Made by a program: the position numbers and the translations under genes | NCBI GenBank assembly: GCA_963977415.1 | Contig: CAXBOS010000009.1 | Span: 1 to 64,000 of the forward strand | Reading direction: 5' to 3' | DNA length: 64,000 nucleotides | From: Croceimicrobium sp963977415 | GTDB lineage: Bacteria; Bacteroidota; Bacteroidia; Flavobacteriales; Schleiferiaceae | Shown: piece by piece, positions 41,633-50,957 of the stretch | Position numbering within the stretch: the stretch's first letter is position 1 | Layout of the letters: each line of letters starts with the position of its first letter | The notes under the pieces: model-generated | What the model was told of the DNA's origin: nothing | The model's input: the letters and a program-made list of their open reading frames with translations, nothing else | Databases searched by the model: none

Positions 41633-42667
41633 ATGCGTATTTCAGTCCTTTTTATCTTTTTTTTAACGACTTGTCTGCTTAGTGCCGCTTCTGTAAGCGC
41701 ACAAGATGGCCAAGAAAGTAAAAACTTTGTTCCTGATAATTCTTGGGAGCTTGTGTCCACACCCTATCACTTTGCAGCAGCAGGTTGGGGTTCTCCTGAA
41801 ATCGCCGCGCTTACTCGGGTAGAAGCGGTGCGCATGGGTTTAAACATTAATCAAAATTTAGACGAACGTTTTGATCCCGTGAAAGGGAAAAAGGCCGCTG
41901 CCAGTTTTCGTGGTTTTTCTTGGAAACCTAGCAAGCCCTCCAAAAGCGTAATTAATCAAAGCGGAGCAATTTTACTCTCCGATCTAGCGCAAGAACTTAG
42001 AAAGTCAGAGGCTGAGCTTAAAGCCAAGAACCCACATTTTACCAAAGATATTTTCCCCAAAGGAGCAGGGCTTTATGGCTTTACTTGGAATCCTAGTAGC
42101 GAAACATGGTTAGCATTAACGACGTCCTACACAGATTACCAGCAAAAGCTACAAGAGGATTATGAAAAGCGTAAAAAGCAGCTTTTGTCTTTTCAGCCCG
42201 ACCCAGAAACGCATGATGCGATTGATTATACGGTAAGGAGTGGCGATTTTTTGGGGCAAATTAGTAGTAAGATGGGAGTAGGTTTAAGTGATCTGCGGAA
42301 ATGGAATCAACTTAAAAACGATAATATTTACCCCGGTCAAAAACTTATTATTTGGCTTCCTTCAAAAAAGGCGAAAGCAATCCAAGAAGTGGCTGCTGCC
42401 CCAGCTGATCTTGCCGCGCAAAAGGAAGAAGTGCCTCAGGAAGACACGCCGGTAGATAGATCTAATACCAGCGGTCATTCTATAAGTTATAAGGTCAAAT
42501 CGGGTGATACACTTTGGAGCATTGCCAGACAATTTCCCGGAGTAAGTGCGGATAATATTCAAGCTTGGAATAAAGTGGATGGCTTAATTAAGCCCGGAGA
42601 AATCCTTAAAATATACACAGCCTCCATTAGAGATTATAGTCCCGAAAAGTACCCTAGCACTTTGTAG
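41633..42667 (+). CDS. Secreted protein with two LysM domains
   Basis: About 344 residues. The signal peptide MRISVLFIFFLTTCLLSAAS is cleaved near SVSAQ; the ATG at 41633 is chosen over an upstream TTG for that reason, and TATATTTG immediately precedes it. The first 185 residues carry no domain I recognise. Two LysM modules follow, YTVRSGDFLGQISSKMGVG and YKVKSGDTLWSIARQFPGV, separated by an Ala/Glu/Pro-rich linker. LysM binds N-acetylglucosamine-containing glycans, usually peptidoglycan. It heads the operon LysM-SGNH-SGNH-MBOAT (gaps 3 bp and then overlaps) and may bring the acyl-transfer machinery to peptidoglycan. Confidence 0.85.
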   Translation: MRISVLFIFFLTTCLLSAASVSAQDGQESKNFVPDNSWELVSTPYHFAAAGWGSPEIAALTRVEAVRMGLNINQNLDERFDPVKGKKAAASFRGFSWKPSKPSKSVINQSGAILLSDLAQELRKSEAELKAKNPHFTKDIFPKGAGLYGFTWNPSSETWLALTTSYTDYQQKLQEDYEKRKKQLLSFQPDPETHDAIDYTVRSGDFLGQISSKMGVGLSDLRKWNQLKNDNIYPGQKLIIWLPSKKAKAIQEVAAAPADLAAQKEEVPQEDTPVDRSNTSGHSISYKVKSGDTLWSIARQFPGVSADNIQAWNKVDGLIKPGEILKIYTASIRDYSPEKYPSTL

Positions 42668-42670
42668 GGC

Positions 42671-44227
42671 ATGAATAAACCAATGCAATTTTTAGGATTT
42701 CTTATGGCTCTTTTTGGCTTAATGCTAGCTTTAAGTATTCTAATGCCAAAGGAGAAGTGGATTCTTGGTCCCTTTGAAATAGGCTATTTTTCTCCCGAAG
42801 ATTTGCTGGGTCCATTTTGGTCTGAAAACCCCAAGGATGTAAAAGCTTTTAAAGCTAGTTTAACCGATTCATCTCACTCTGAAAATTCGGCCGATAGTCT
42901 TGCAAGGCTTGCTTTTGAAAAACCAGTTTTGGATACGCTAATTCAAGTTGATGCGCTGGATGCCTTGGGTCATTTTTTTGATGCACTCGAATCTTTAGCA
43001 GCGGGTAAAAGAACTTCTGTACGCATTATTCATTACGGCGATTCGCAAATTGAAGGTGATCGCATTACCATGCAATTTCGAGATGTATTGCAAAAACGCT
43101 TCGGAGGCAGAGGTTTTGGCTACGTCGCGCTAGAGCCATTGGTAATGCCTGCTTCCTTAGATTTTATAAATTCCTACGGCTTAGCACGTAAAACCGCTTT
43201 TGGAAGACGCGATACCAATATTAAAGACACTCGTTATGGACATTTAGGCTCTTTCACAACCCTTTTGCCGGCCAGCGAAGGTGAGGGCTTTGAAGGTGGC
43301 GTTACTTTTAAAAAGAGAAATTGGGGCTATCAATTGGCGCGTGACTTTAGTAAAGTTAAAATGAGTTTGTCCACCCAAACACCACTTTCGGTAGATGTTT
43401 TTGTGGCAGACACCCTTTTTGCCTCCCATGTCTTTCCGGCTGAATTTGAGGATATTACTCGCATTAATGTACCAGAGGCTAAGGAGTTTTCGATAGTGTT
43501 AAAAGCCAAGGAGAGTCCACGTATTTACGGACTTTCCTTTGAAAGCACTAGTGGGGTTTGGGTAGATAATGTTGCGATGCGCGGTGCCTCGGGAATGATT
43601 TTTAGAAAATTAGATCGAGCACAATTCCAAGCCACTTTATTGCGCGAAAATTATGAGTTAGTCATCTTACAATATGGTGGTAATGCCGTGCCTTATCTGA
43701 AAGACACGGCCGATGCTGAGCGTTTTGCCAAAGCAGCGGCAGCGCAAGTGGCGCATATCAAACGCTTGCACCCTTCGGCTTCGATACTCTATATCGGTCC
43801 TTCGGACATGGCTGTTAAAAATGGACTGAAGATGCGCAGCTATCCCATTATTAAAGTCTTAAAGTCGGCTTTGCGTAATGAAATGCTTGCCAAAGGCGCA
43901 GCTTATTGGGACTTGCACGATGTTATGGGCGGAGAAGGTGCTATGGTTCGCTGGGTAGAAGAAGAAGAGCCAGCCTTGGCCGTAAAAGATTATTGTCATT
44001 TTTCGCCGGCTGGAGCCAAGTACGTGGGTTATAAACTTGCCGCTGCATTAGATCATTTGCAGACCGAATATATCGCTCATAAAAAGAAAGTAGCGGCACT
44101 GGCTGCATCTCAAGAAAAAGCCAAGGCAGATAGCGTTTTAGCACGGAAAGCAAAGCAAGAAAAGCAGGCAGCGCAAACAATTGATACCGCTTCAAAACAA
44201 GAAACACCTTATGAGAAAAATAACTAG
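42671..44227 (+). CDS. SGNH/GDSL-type hydrolase or acyltransferase (first copy)
   Basis: A 518-residue protein anchored by an N-terminal helix (about residues 6-24) and otherwise periplasmic. The SGNH pattern appears as IIHYGDSQIEGDRI (block I, nucleophile Ser), LQYGGNAVP (block III-like), and the terminal Asp/His pair in DYCHFSPAGAKYVG. The C-terminal 60 residues are a charged Ala/Lys/Gln-rich tail. Similar proteins work with MBOAT transferases to O-acetylate cell-wall or surface glycans. It starts 3 bp after the LysM gene and overlaps the second SGNH gene by 17 bp. Confidence 0.8.
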   Translation: MNKPMQFLGFLMALFGLMLALSILMPKEKWILGPFEIGYFSPEDLLGPFWSENPKDVKAFKASLTDSSHSENSADSLARLAFEKPVLDTLIQVDALDALGHFFDALESLAAGKRTSVRIIHYGDSQIEGDRITMQFRDVLQKRFGGRGFGYVALEPLVMPASLDFINSYGLARKTAFGRRDTNIKDTRYGHLGSFTTLLPASEGEGFEGGVTFKKRNWGYQLARDFSKVKMSLSTQTPLSVDVFVADTLFASHVFPAEFEDITRINVPEAKEFSIVLKAKESPRIYGLSFESTSGVWVDNVAMRGASGMIFRKLDRAQFQATLLRENYELVILQYGGNAVPYLKDTADAERFAKAAAAQVAHIKRLHPSASILYIGPSDMAVKNGLKMRSYPIIKVLKSALRNEMLAKGAAYWDLHDVMGGEGAMVRWVEEEEPALAVKDYCHFSPAGAKYVGYKLAAALDHLQTEYIAHKKKVAALAASQEKAKADSVLARKAKQEKQAAQTIDTASKQETPYEKNN

Positions 44228-45446
44228 TCTAGTCTTCATTTTACAAACGCTTCTAGTTTTTGGACAGAAGGAAATGCACGATTTGGCCTGGGAATATTCC
44301 TTTTTAGATACCAGTAAAAGTCACCTCCAATATTATGGCGACTCTAATGCTTTGCAGGGCTTCTTTACAAAACTTGATCAGGTGATTTTTGAGAAAAAAG
44401 GGAAGGTTAATATTGTTCACATGGGCGGCTCGCATGTACAAGGTGGCACCCTTAGCCATACCCTGCGCATGAATTTAGCTCAACTAGCCCCCGACTTAAA
44501 CGTAGAGCGAGGCTTCTTTTTTCCGCATAGCCTGGCCAATACCAATATGCCAGCTAATATTAAAGTAAATAAAATTGGTACTTGGGAAGGATGCCGAAAC
44601 TCCTTACCTAAAAATGACTGCCCGTGGGGTTTTAGCGGTATAGATGCGATAACTCTTGATCCCAATGCTGGTTTTGAATTACAAAGTTTTTCCAGTCCGG
44701 GTGAGGCTTATGCCTTTACAGAGATACGCTTGTTTGAGCATATGATTTCCAATACGATGATTCCTGTTTGTACTCCAACACCCGATAGTACCGCTTTGGA
44801 TAGCATGGCTGGTGTTCGTCGCTGGTTTTTCAAAACCCTAATAGATTCCATCAGCATCCGTTTTATTGCTCCGGAGAATGGTGCGCCCCGCTATACCTTG
44901 CAAGGTGTTCAAATGGTGCGCCCAGAAAGTGGTTTGGTTTACCATGCCCTTGGGGTAAATGGAGCTGCTACAAAAAGCTTTCTGCGCAGTGAAAACTTTG
45001 TAGAACAAGGACGTTATGTCGCCCCAGATCTAGTTATTTTCGGACTAGGTATTAATGATGCCTATAAGCCGGATAGCGAATGGAATCCAGCAGAATACGA
45101 AGCGCGTTATGATTCTTTGGTCTATTGGTTTCGCGAGATTAATCCCGATTGTGAGTTTATTTTCATGACCAATAACGATAGTTATTACAAGCGTCGAGTA
45201 CCCAATAAACACGCCTTAGATGTGGTTGAGGTAATGCAAGCCTTAAGTAAGAAACACGATGCAGCCCTGTGGGATTTGTTTGGCACGATGGGCGGTTTAA
45301 ATAGTATCGCTCTTTGGCAAGAACATGGCTTAGCTAAGTCAGATAAAATTCACTTTACCAATGCCGGTTATCGACTAAACTCCGACCTTTTGTTTTGGTC
45401 TATTTGGGAAGGATACGAAACGCATCTTAAGTCTTTAACTCCATGA
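44211..45446 (+). CDS. SGNH/GDSL-type hydrolase or acyltransferase (second copy)
   Basis: About 411 residues with a signal peptide (MRKITSLVFILQTLLVFGQ), exported. Block I reads VNIVHMGGSHVQGGTL, so the usual GDS is GGS, with the serine kept. Block III is GLGINDAY, and the catalytic Asp/His pair is in DKIHFTNAGY. The start at 44211 is selected to retain the signal peptide; the longer frame at 44181 is less likely. It overlaps the previous SGNH gene by 17 bp and the MBOAT gene by 4 bp (ATGA), so all are tightly coupled. A role as the esterase/transferase partner of the MBOAT is inferred. Confidence 0.8.
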   Translation: MRKITSLVFILQTLLVFGQKEMHDLAWEYSFLDTSKSHLQYYGDSNALQGFFTKLDQVIFEKKGKVNIVHMGGSHVQGGTLSHTLRMNLAQLAPDLNVERGFFFPHSLANTNMPANIKVNKIGTWEGCRNSLPKNDCPWGFSGIDAITLDPNAGFELQSFSSPGEAYAFTEIRLFEHMISNTMIPVCTPTPDSTALDSMAGVRRWFFKTLIDSISIRFIAPENGAPRYTLQGVQMVRPESGLVYHALGVNGAATKSFLRSENFVEQGRYVAPDLVIFGLGINDAYKPDSEWNPAEYEARYDSLVYWFREINPDCEFIFMTNNDSYYKRRVPNKHALDVVEVMQALSKKHDAALWDLFGTMGGLNSIALWQEHGLAKSDKIHFTNAGYRLNSDLLFWSIWEGYETHLKSLTP

Positions 45447-47107
45447 TGCAAAGCTGGGACATACTCGAGTGGTTCACGTATCAAGCAGATACTCCTTTGC
45501 TCTTTACGCAGCTCTACTTTTGGGTGTTCTTTGCTTTAGTAATGGCGGGCTATAGTTTAGTGTATAAGCACACGGCACGCAGAAACGTATTCCTTTTTGC
45601 GGTATCTCTTTTCTTTTATTACAAAACCAGTGGCTTTTACCTGGTAATACTTCTTTTTTCCACTTGCGTAGATTTCTTCATAGGACATGCCATCTACCGC
45701 AATAAAATAAACTGGCAAAAACAAGCCTTGGTGGCGCTCAGCGTGTTCGTTAATCTTTTCGTTTTAGGCTATTTTAAATACGCGTATTTCGTGGCCGATT
45801 TTATTCACGGCCTTACGGGAATAGAGTGGGAGGTAATTAACCAATTTGCACTTTGGACCAATGAAGCGATTGGCACCAACTTTATTTTTGACCGTATTTT
45901 ACTCCCTGTAGGAATCTCTTTCTTCACCTTTCAAACCATTTCGTATAGCGTGGATATTTACCGTGGTGATGTGAAGCCCGTAAAAAATATTTTAGACTTC
46001 GGCTTTTACGTTAGCTTTTTCCCGCAATTGGTAGCAGGTCCCATTGTGCGTGCCTCTGAATTCATTCCCCAGCTTTACCAGCCTTATAATCTCAGTAAAG
46101 AGCGCGCAGGCTTAGCCGTTTTTTGGATCTTAAATGGCCTAGTTAAGAAATTGGTTTTAGCCGATTACCTCGCGGTACAATTTATTGATCGCGTGTTCGA
46201 TAATCCCCAGCTTTATGGTGGCTTTGAAACGATGAGCGCCCTTTTTGGCTATTCCATGCAGGTATATGCCGATTTCTCGGGTTATACCGATGTGGCCATT
46301 GGCATTGCTATGCTATTGGGCTTTACCCTTCCTAAAAACTTTAACAGTCCCTATAAAGCTTCATCGGTAGCCGATTTTTGGCGTCGCTGGCATCTCTCTC
46401 TCTCCACCTGGTTAAGGGATTATTTATACATTCCACTCGGTGGAAATCGCAAGGGAACGCCGGCTTCTTACTTTATCGTTCTGTCCTTTATGGTGATGAT
46501 TTCTCTGGTAGTAGGCAGCTTGCTCTTGTCCATTGTATTAGGGGGAATTTTTATAGTTGCTTATCTTTTCATGCGCTACAATAGTAGTGCGGAGCGTTGG
46601 GTCAATACCAATATCAATCTCATGCTAACCATGGTACTTGGAGGACTGTGGCATGGCTCCTCTTGGAACTTTGTTACTTGGGGAACTCTAAATGGTTTAG
46701 GATTGGTAGTTTATAAGAATTGGAAGAAAATATCCCCTTGGGCGGATAAATCCCGTTGGTACAATCGCAGTATAGGCTTGGCTTTAACGCTCATTTTTAT
46801 CACCTTCACAAGAGCTTGGTTCCGCTCTCCTACTTGGGACGGCGCCATTGAGATTTTGGCGAAAATCCCCAATGATTTTGGTTGGGCGACGGTGGATGAG
46901 GTTTTTATGTCTAACTGGAAATATTTTGTGGTACTCATCTTAGGTTACCTTATTCATTGGATTCCTAGTGTGCACAAGGCGCGCCTTCGCCTGGCCGTGA
47001 GTACCGCACCTGTTTGGGCGCTCTTCCTACTAGCTTTTGCCACTACCTTGGTAATCTATCAAATCTTAAGTGCCGAGGTACAACCTTTTATATACTTTGC
47101 TTTTTAG
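45443..47107 (+). CDS. MBOAT family O-acyltransferase (AlgI/PatA-like)
   Basis: A 554-residue polytopic membrane protein. The MBOAT catalytic histidine is in MVLGGLWHGSSWNFVTWG, and the segment DFWRRWHLSLSTWLRDYLYIPLGG is diagnostic of AlgI/DltB-type transferases. It is longer than AlgI (about 470-520), with an extra hydrophobic stretch before the catalytic histidine. These proteins move acyl groups, usually acetyl, across the inner membrane to an exported partner that modifies glycans. The two SGNH genes upstream are the obvious partners. It is convergent with dnaG, with 10 bp between stops. Confidence 0.93.
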   Translation: MMQSWDILEWFTYQADTPLLFTQLYFWVFFALVMAGYSLVYKHTARRNVFLFAVSLFFYYKTSGFYLVILLFSTCVDFFIGHAIYRNKINWQKQALVALSVFVNLFVLGYFKYAYFVADFIHGLTGIEWEVINQFALWTNEAIGTNFIFDRILLPVGISFFTFQTISYSVDIYRGDVKPVKNILDFGFYVSFFPQLVAGPIVRASEFIPQLYQPYNLSKERAGLAVFWILNGLVKKLVLADYLAVQFIDRVFDNPQLYGGFETMSALFGYSMQVYADFSGYTDVAIGIAMLLGFTLPKNFNSPYKASSVADFWRRWHLSLSTWLRDYLYIPLGGNRKGTPASYFIVLSFMVMISLVVGSLLLSIVLGGIFIVAYLFMRYNSSAERWVNTNINLMLTMVLGGLWHGSSWNFVTWGTLNGLGLVVYKNWKKISPWADKSRWYNRSIGLALTLIFITFTRAWFRSPTWDGAIEILAKIPNDFGWATVDEVFMSNWKYFVVLILGYLIHWIPSVHKARLRLAVSTAPVWALFLLAFATTLVIYQILSAEVQPFIYFAF

Positions 47108-47117
47108 AAAATTCAGT

Positions 47118-49076
47118 TTATAAAATCCGTTTCAGCTTTTTGTTGATTTCCACTCTGAGGAGGGTGAGGTTTTTCACTGTTTCTAGATCACTCATATCAA
47201 CCTTTTCGCCGCTTTGTAATTTTTTTTGGACGCCTTTTATAAGGCTAGCAATCTTCTTTTCTTTAAAGCGCAGTACGGCTTCGATGGTGAAAATACGCAA
47301 ATGAGCATCGGGCTCGGGAGGGAATATTTTCTTGCGTTTCCAGTCGTGCAGAGCGGGCTCTTCCGAAATGAGGTCGACCACCTTATGCATTAAATCTTTA
47401 TTACCGCCTCTTAAAAACTCTTCTGCCTTAGCAATGCGTTGCTCCTCATTATTATAGATGTCTAAAAAATGCTGAAAAACCTTCTGAAATAGTGGGTCAT
47501 CCATTTCTAAGCCATCACTAACCAATTCGGATAAAATATAAGCAGCGATACTTTCGGCGGCGGGGTTTTCATTTTCTTCGTCTGGCTCATCAAAAACGAT
47601 TTCCTTTTCACCGTGATTGAGAAGGAGGGAACATAAAGCCTCTTCTTGGGGGTAAAGCATTGAAGTGGCAACCGGCTCGATCGATTCTACTACGTGCATG
47701 CCGCCAGCCTCTGCTTTTCCTGGTCCCGCTTGGGGACGACTCTCCCGCCTCGCTTGTTCGTCTGCTTTAGTGATATTGCGCGAACGAATTTGCCCCAATT
47801 CGCTAAAAAGAATGCGCTCTTCCATGGCAAGAATGCGCGCCGTTTCTTGGATGAAAGCCGTGCGATCTAACTCATCCGGCATCAGGGCAATACTTTGTAC
47901 CATTTCGCGCGCTGCTTTGGCTTTCTCTAAGGGGTCGTTGCCTACTTCGTCTAATAAAAGCTTGGCTTTAAAACGTAAAAAGTTAGTGCGCTCTTCGGCG
48001 AGATAATTTTTTAATTCTACTGCCGATACTCTTTTGGAATAGGAGTCGGGATCTTCACCATCAGGGAAAAGAACCACCCGCACATTCATGCCTTGTTCTA
48101 AAATAAGATCGATTCCGCGCAAGCTTGCTTTTATACCAGCGGGATCGCCATCATAAAGAAGGGTAATGTTTTTGGTGAAACGTTTTATCAGTAGGATCTG
48201 ATCTACCGTAAGGGCAGTACCAGAACTGGCTACGACGTTTTTTACACCCGCCTGAAAAAGGCTAATTACGTCGGTATAGCCTTCTACTAAAAAGCACTCA
48301 TCTGCCTTAGCGATAAAGCCTTTGGCGTGGAAAATTCCGTAGAGAATTTTACTCTTATGGTAAATAATGCTTTCGGGGCTGTTGAGGTATTTGGCGGCCT
48401 TAGTGTCCTTGGTTAAAATACGTCCGCCGAAGCCTAAAACTCGGCCCGTATGCGATAAAATGGGGAACATTACGCGTCCCCTAAAACGGTCAAGCTTGCG
48501 GTCGCCATCTACCTTAGTGAGACCAACATTGGCTAAAAATTCGAGGCTATGTGCGTTTTTTAAAGCGTGATCGGTAAAAACTTGGTAACCATCTTGGCTG
48601 TAGCCGAGCTGAAACGTTTTAATGGTTTCGTCGCTAAAGCCACGTTCCTGAAAATAACTGAGGCCGATGCTTCGTCCTTTTGGATCTTCCCAAAGTTGAT
48701 TTTGAAAGTATTTATTGGCAAATTCATTCACCAGAAAAAGGCTTTCTCTTTCTTCACGCGCGGCAATAACTTCTGAGCTTTGGGCGGTTTCCTCAATTTC
48801 GATATTGTACTTCTTCGCCAAAAAGCGCAGGGCTTCTGGATACGTGTACTGCTCGTGCTCCATTAAAAAGGTAACCGCGCTGCCGCCCTTGCCACTACTG
48901 AAGTCTTTAAAGATTTGCTTGGCAGGAGAAACCATAAAGGAGGGCGACTTTTCATTGCTAAAAGGACTGAGTCCCTTGTAGTTGCTACCCGCTTTTTTTA
49001 AAGTTACAAAATCGCCAATCACCTCTTCGATGCGAACGGTGTCGAGAATTTTCTGGATGCTTTCCTGGCTGATCAT
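47118..49076 (-). CDS. dnaG: DNA primase
   Basis: About 652 residues. It makes RNA primers for replication. The TOPRIM/catalytic core is recognisable around FRGRVMFPILSHTGRVLGFGGR, FLVEGYTDVISL and TLLYDGDPAGIKASLRG. The N-terminal zinc-binding domain keeps its backbone pattern but has lost the metal ligands: the normal Cys/His/Cys/Cys positions are Ser37, Ser40, Asp58 and Ser61 in GLSPFSNEKSPSF and IFKDFSSGKGG. This appears to be a lineage feature. The C-terminal helicase-binding domain spans about the last 150 residues. The ATG at 49076 is favoured by a TAGATTTG promoter box at 49082-49089. Confidence 0.95.
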   Translation of the reverse strand: MISQESIQKILDTVRIEEVIGDFVTLKKAGSNYKGLSPFSNEKSPSFMVSPAKQIFKDFSSGKGGSAVTFLMEHEQYTYPEALRFLAKKYNIEIEETAQSSEVIAAREERESLFLVNEFANKYFQNQLWEDPKGRSIGLSYFQERGFSDETIKTFQLGYSQDGYQVFTDHALKNAHSLEFLANVGLTKVDGDRKLDRFRGRVMFPILSHTGRVLGFGGRILTKDTKAAKYLNSPESIIYHKSKILYGIFHAKGFIAKADECFLVEGYTDVISLFQAGVKNVVASSGTALTVDQILLIKRFTKNITLLYDGDPAGIKASLRGIDLILEQGMNVRVVLFPDGEDPDSYSKRVSAVELKNYLAEERTNFLRFKAKLLLDEVGNDPLEKAKAAREMVQSIALMPDELDRTAFIQETARILAMEERILFSELGQIRSRNITKADEQARRESRPQAGPGKAEAGGMHVVESIEPVATSMLYPQEEALCSLLLNHGEKEIVFDEPDEENENPAAESIAAYILSELVSDGLEMDDPLFQKVFQHFLDIYNNEEQRIAKAEEFLRGGNKDLMHKVVDLISEEPALHDWKRKKIFPPEPDAHLRIFTIEAVLRFKEKKIASLIKGVQKKLQSGEKVDMSDLETVKNLTLLRVEINKKLKRIL

Positions 49077-49081
49077 TGCTG

Positions 49082-49089
49082 CAAATCTA
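49082..49089 (-). promoter_or_regulatory. Putative -7 box of dnaG
   Basis: The minus strand reads TAGATTTG (TAnnTTTG), five bases before the ATG at 49076. It overlaps the region of an alternative upstream start at 49094, supporting the shorter protein. Confidence 0.45.
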
Positions 49090-49105
49090 AGCACTCCGCT
49101 CCAAT

Positions 49106-49135
49106 AAAAAAGGAGACCATGAGGACTCCTTTTTT
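49106..49135 (-). terminator. Intrinsic terminator of the MscS gene (copy 1)
   Basis: Perfect AAAAAAGGAG/CTCCTTTTTT arms around a 10-nt loop lie 29 bp past the stop of the leftward MscS gene. Confidence 0.85.
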
Positions 49136-49164
49136 GTTAAAACTTATTTATTGTCGAATTCACG

Positions 49165-49989
49165 TTATTTAGTCTTGTCCTCTACAATATGCAGGTCCAA
49201 TTGCGGGAATGGTATGCCCACACCAGCCGCATCGAAGGCTTTTTTAACCTTTTCGGCAATGATGGTGCTACCAGCGGGCGCATCTTGATTTTGCACCCAA
49301 ACACGGAGCGTGATATTTACAGAGCTATCGCCTAGTTCAGAAACAAACAGCTGTGGTGCAGGGTCTTGGGCAATCCGCTCCTCTTCTTGGGCAATTCGCA
49401 TCAGCGTTTCTTTGGCCAAATCGATATTGGCGCCGTAGCTAATGCCAAATACCCAATCTTGCCTTTTGGTGGGCATTTCCGAATAGTTGGTTAAAGTACC
49501 CGAAGAAATAGGCGAGTTGGGAATAATGTGAATAATATGTTCGAAGGTTTCGATTTTGGTAACGAAGATTTGAATTTCGCGCACAAAGCCGGTTTTTCCG
49601 TTAAACTCGATCAGGTCGCCCACTTTAAAGGGTTTTAGGGTGAGGATTAGCACACCACCGGCGAAGTTACTTAAACTTCCCTGCAGGGCTAAACCAACGG
49701 CTAGTCCAGCGGCACCAAGAATCGCCACAAAGGAGGTCATTTCGATGCCTACCATACTGGCAATGGAAATTACCAGCATTATTTTCATTAATGCATTTAG
49801 CAATGTTCCTATGAATGGGCGCAGCGAAGGATCTAAATTGCGCTTTACCATGGTGCGATCAATAGAACGACTAATCCTTTTAATGAGGGCTAGGCCGACT
49901 ATTAGAACTATGATGGCTAAGGCAACGCGTCCGCCGTATTGTACAATAAGCGCGATTACTTGGTCGAGGTAGGTGTTAATTTGTTCCAT
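49165..49989 (-). CDS. Small-conductance mechanosensitive channel MscS family (copy 1)
   Basis: A 274-residue membrane channel that opens under membrane tension to relieve osmotic stress. Three helices lie in the first 120 residues. The pore-lining TM3 is GAAGLAVGLALQGSLSNFAGG, and the beta-domain begins VGDLIEFNGKTGFVREI. The C-terminal alpha/beta cage ends PFPQLDLHIV. It has a neighbour of equal length at 50093-50917 with nearly identical TM3 and C-terminus, so the pair arose by tandem duplication. Each has its own terminator. Confidence 0.95.
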   Translation of the reverse strand: MEQINTYLDQVIALIVQYGGRVALAIIVLIVGLALIKRISRSIDRTMVKRNLDPSLRPFIGTLLNALMKIMLVISIASMVGIEMTSFVAILGAAGLAVGLALQGSLSNFAGGVLILTLKPFKVGDLIEFNGKTGFVREIQIFVTKIETFEHIIHIIPNSPISSGTLTNYSEMPTKRQDWVFGISYGANIDLAKETLMRIAQEEERIAQDPAPQLFVSELGDSSVNITLRVWVQNQDAPAGSTIIAEKVKKAFDAAGVGIPFPQLDLHIVEDKTK

Positions 49990-50054
49990 TTTCGTTTGGT
50001 ATTAATGAGGTGAATTTAGATTAATTCCTTTTACCTAAAGAGTTTGAACAAAAA

Positions 50055-50078
50055 AAAGCGGCCTTTTAAGGCCGCTTT
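50055..50078 (-). terminator. Intrinsic terminator of the MscS gene (copy 2)
   Basis: A perfect 11-bp stem AAAGCGGCCTT/AAGGCCGCTTT with a TT loop and minus-strand T-run lies 15 bp past the stop of the leftward MscS gene. Confidence 0.9.
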
Positions 50079-50092
50079 CGAAAGTTTTAAAT

Positions 50093-50917
50093 TTATTTGG
50101 TTTTGTCTTCCACCAAGTGAAGATCCATTTGCGGGAAGGGGATACCAACACCCGCTGCATCGAAGGCTTTCTTAACTTTTTCGTTGAAATCACCTAAAAT
50201 ACCCCAGTAATCACCGGTAGCACTCCAGCCTCTTACGCGAATGTTTACGCTGCTATCGGCTAGGGCTTCTACGAAAATGGTAATGCCTTGATCGGCTAGG
50301 AAGCGTTTTTCTTCAGCGCAAAGCTGGTGAAGAATTTCTTTGGCCTTATCAATATCATCGCCATAACCAATACCAAAGGTCATGTCAATTCTACGCGTAG
50401 GGTTGAAGTTGTAGTTAACGATATTGTTATTTGATAAGCTTCCGTTCGGTACCATAATTTCTTGACCTTGAGGAGTAGTTAGGTAGGTGTAGAAAATTTG
50501 AATTTCTCTTACCGTTCCTGCTGCACCGCCGCCTTCAATAAAGTCACCTACTCTAAAAGGTTTTAAAATTAAGATTAAAACTCCTCCTGCGAAGTTCGAT
50601 AAACTTCCTTGCAAGGCTAAACCTACCGCTAAACCAGCAGCACCTAATACCGCTACAAAAGAGGTCATTTCGAAACCAAGCATGGTGGCAACTGAAATTA
50701 CCAGTAAAACTTTTAAGAAACTATTGATAATAGAGCTTAAGAATGGAACCAGACTGGCATCCATATCTCTTTTTACCATTTGTTTGCGCGTTACCTTGGT
50801 GATGCGCTTAATTACAGCCAATCCAATAAAAAGGACGAGTAAGGCTAAAATTAATGATGTGCCATATTTAATGGCCATGTCCAGCAGTGTGCCGCTGATT
50901 TCTTGAATGTTATCCAT
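50093..50917 (-). CDS. Small-conductance mechanosensitive channel MscS family (copy 2)
   Basis: A 274-residue paralogue of 49165-49989 with the same architecture: pore helix GAAGLAVGLALQGSLSNFAGG, beta-domain VGDFIEGGGAAGTVREIQIF, and end PFPQMDLHLVEDKTK. The middle domain differs (STATGDYWG-like loop rather than QNQDAPAGS), so the two may respond to different tension or solute. It is separated from copy 1 by a terminator, so the genes are probably expressed independently. Confidence 0.95.
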   Translation of the reverse strand: MDNIQEISGTLLDMAIKYGTSLILALLVLFIGLAVIKRITKVTRKQMVKRDMDASLVPFLSSIINSFLKVLLVISVATMLGFEMTSFVAVLGAAGLAVGLALQGSLSNFAGGVLILILKPFRVGDFIEGGGAAGTVREIQIFYTYLTTPQGQEIMVPNGSLSNNNIVNYNFNPTRRIDMTFGIGYGDDIDKAKEILHQLCAEEKRFLADQGITIFVEALADSSVNIRVRGWSATGDYWGILGDFNEKVKKAFDAAGVGIPFPQMDLHLVEDKTK

Positions 50918-50957
50918 GTAAAATTTAGAATGTGGGTTTAATAGCTGGCAAAAGTAA

